This document shows, piece after piece, positions 9,118-11,010 of a stretch of 11,010 nt of DNA. Position numbers and translations under genes: made by a program. The stretch is from Bacteroidia bacterium. Lineage in GTDB: Bacteria > Bacteroidota > Bacteroidia > Cytophagales > Cyclobacteriaceae. Numbering within the stretch: position 1 is the first letter of the stretch; every line of letters starts with the position of its first letter. The stretch is taken from NCBI GenBank assembly GCA_012031955.1, contig JAAURZ010000032.1:1-11010 (forward strand). The letters are read 5' to 3'. The notes beneath the pieces are model-generated. The model was given only the letters and a program-made list of their open reading frames with translations, did no database searches and was not told the DNA's origin.

Positions 9118-10984
9118 ATGAAGCTCACCAGGTACTACCGGAAGATATACAGGATAATAGTCACACTGAAGCGACGCCTCAACGAACGTGTTGTCAACAA
9201 TGCGAAGTTCTGGCTGGTGCAGGCTTTACGGGCTATTTTCAAAGCAAGCGATACGCTGGTGCCGCTCGCCACCCTCGTTGCCCTCAGCATGATTATCTAC
9301 GATGTCGGCTTTCACGAATTCTACAGCCATGAGGGTACTTTGTTCAAGTCGCTGATTATTTGCCTTTATGTCACAAAGTTGCTGATCGTATCGCGGTTCA
9401 TTTCAGAATGGGCCGAGCCGCGTAAGCTGTCGGCGCACGCGTTCAGTCTCTTTATCTTGATAGTCATATTTTTTCTTCACCAGTTCGCGCGCGATGTGGC
9501 CTACACGGTGCCACAGCGCAACGGCGATTTTCTTTGGAAAAAACTGCTCTTGTACGGGGGCGTGGTGTTCATATTCATTACCGAAGTGAGTAACCTGCTG
9601 CGTTTCATTTACCGCAGTTTCAACCCGGCATTTATGTTTGTGCTTAGCTTTGCGCTGATCATTCTCATCGGCATGCTGCTGTTGCTGCTGCCTAACGCCA
9701 CCGTAAGCGGCATTTCCCCCATCAACGCGCTGTTCACCTCTGCAAGTGCCGTATGCGTAACGGGCCTCATTGTGGTTGACACGGCCACGGCCTTCACCAC
9801 CATGGGCAAGATCATTTTGCTTGGCCTCATCCAGATCGGCGCCTCGGCATCATGACCTTCACCGCTGTACTTAGCTACCTCGCAGCCGGCACGGCGTCCT
9901 TTCAAAGTCAGATCGCGCTGAAAAACATTATGAACAACAAGCGTATCGGCAATGTAATCCAACTTGTTTCGCGTATCCTGCTGGTCACCATCTTTTTCGA
10001 AATAGTGGGCATGCTGCTCATTCAGTGGGCTGTCGGGCCGGAGATGTTCACTTCGGGATTGCAGCGCTGGTTCTTTTCGCTCTTCCATTCGGTCTCCGCG
10101 TTTTGCAACGCCGGATTTTCCACGCTCACCAACGGTTTGTATGAAGCCCCCGTCCGTTTCAACTATTCGATACACCTCATTATTGCTGTACTTATCATTC
10201 TCGGCGGCATGGGTTTTCCCATCGTATTCAACCTGTTCACGCTCATACGCATTCACGTACACAACATGCTGCGCCGGGTAATGCGCGAGCCAACGCTGCC
10301 GGTACGCACACACATCATCAGTGTAAACTCCAAGCTGGCGCTGGCCACAAGTTTCGTCCTGCTGGTAGCTGGCTTTGTCACTTATCTATTCTTTGAGCAA
10401 CACGCCAGTCTCAATCAACACCCTACACTGTGGGGCAAGATCGTCGCTGCGTTTTTTGGTTCCGTTACACCGCGCACGGCGGGCTTCAACACGGTCGACC
10501 TGTCGGCACTTACCCTTCCGACGGTTATGATCTACCTGCTGCTGATGTGGATCGGCGCATCGCCGGGATCGACCGGCGGCGGAATCAAAACGACTACTGC
10601 TGCCGTTGCCCTGCTCAACCTCGGAAGCATTATACAGGGCAAAACGCGGACAGAAATATTTCGCACGCAGGTGTCAGAAAACTCAATCAATCGCGCCTTT
10701 GCGGTGATACTCACCTCGCTTATTATTTTGGGTTTGGCGGTGCTGATTATCGCGCTCAATGATGGCGAGAAAGGGTTGATAAAATCGCGTTTGAAGTATT
10801 TTCCGCATTCAGTACCGTCGGGCTTACGCTGGGCATTACGGCTGGCCTTACAGGGGCAAGCAAGATTGTGCTGGTGTTCGTCATGTTCATAGGCAGGGTG
10901 GGCGCGCTTACCATCCTGATGTCGTTGGCGCATCAGGTAAAATCGAGCCAGTATAAGTATCCGACAGAAGAAATCATGTTTTAA
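9118..10984 (+). CDS. trkH: TrkH/KtrB-family potassium uptake protein with extra N-terminal membrane segments (two apparent frameshifts)
   Basis: This is the membrane pore subunit of a Trk/Ktr potassium uptake system, which normally works with a cytoplasmic TrkA/KtrA RCK subunit. Joining three frames gives about 622 aa. Residues 1-165 form an extension with about four hydrophobic segments (near 47-62, 76-92, 107-122, 143-158) before the core starts at FNPAFMFVLSF (168-178). All four selectivity-filter loops are present: SAVCVTGLIVVDT (210-222), SAFCNAGFST (about 327-336), SVTPRTAGFNT (about 449-459), and FSAFSTVGLTLG (about 562-573). GSTGGGIKTTT (about 484-494) is the conserved segment after the third repeat. 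A G appears missing near 9837-9842, where correction gives IQIGGLGIMTF. Another appears missing near 10776-10778, where correction gives GEKGLDKIAFEVF. The corrected frame ends at TAA 10982-10984 with TEEIMF. The ATG at 9118 is the first suitable start. A trkA partner could lie just beyond the window. Confidence 0.9.
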
Positions 10985-11010
10985 CTTAGCGTATCACGTT
11001 TAAAAATCAA
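10985..11010. other. Sequence after trkH to the window end
   Basis: Only 26 bp remain after the stop codon. They are A/T-rich, with no hairpin and no start codon that can be assigned. Confidence 0.3.

Noticed and set aside
9609..10313. Minus-strand open frame of about 234 codons antisense to trkH
   Set aside because: It covers the pore-loop motifs of trkH on the opposite strand and shows no motif of its own.
526..10984. True pseudogene decay of the locus
   Set aside because: All catalytic residues and motifs are kept, there are no internal in-frame stops apart from those made by the shifts, and four unrelated genes are affected equally.
1..11010. A novel multi-gene defence system made of CHAT, AddAB, patatin and TrkH
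   Set aside because: Gene orientations show three separate transcription units, and each gene has a plausible independent role. Only adjacency links them.

Overview
The window looks like chromosomal DNA of a Bacteroidota bacterium, probably of the Cytophagales type. This is inferred from three things: an AddAB-like helicase-nuclease pair of the kind found in that phylum, a patatin fused to a multi-span membrane domain, and a TrkH transporter with an extra N-terminal membrane region. No rRNA, tRNA, CRISPR array or mobile element was seen. The base composition looks fairly even and moderately GC-rich, and no segment stands out as foreign.

Layout: (1) positions 1-522, plus strand, hold the C-terminal part of a CHAT-domain (caspase-like) protein cut by the window edge. 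(2) Positions 526-6649, minus strand, hold a two-gene operon read right to left: an AddA/RecB-like UvrD helicase-nuclease (6649-3401), then, 3 nt downstream, an AddB-like PD-(D/E)XK nuclease with an iron-sulphur cysteine signature (3397-526). (3) A 122-bp divergent intergenic region (6650-6771) separates this operon from (4) a plus-strand gene for a membrane-anchored patatin-like phospholipase (6772-9054), followed by (5) a TrkH/KtrB-family potassium transporter subunit (9118-10984).

The main caution is that no gene except the CHAT fragment can be read in one frame. The four long genes contain 12 apparent single-nucleotide indels (8 missing bases, 4 extra bases). Several of them lie in A/T or G homopolymers. 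In every case family motifs continue exactly across the junction in the neighbouring frame. Four unrelated genes decaying at once with no in-frame stops is implausible, so I read this as uncorrected sequencing or assembly error. The features are given as full-length genes: AddA about 1082 aa, AddB about 957 aa, patatin about 760 aa, TrkH about 622 aa.

Functionally, AddA and AddB should act together to resect double-strand breaks for recombination. The patatin and TrkH are membrane proteins encoded on the same strand, but nothing in the sequence ties them to AddAB. I see no clear new multi-gene system. The most unusual single item is the patatin fused to a roughly seven-helix membrane domain.
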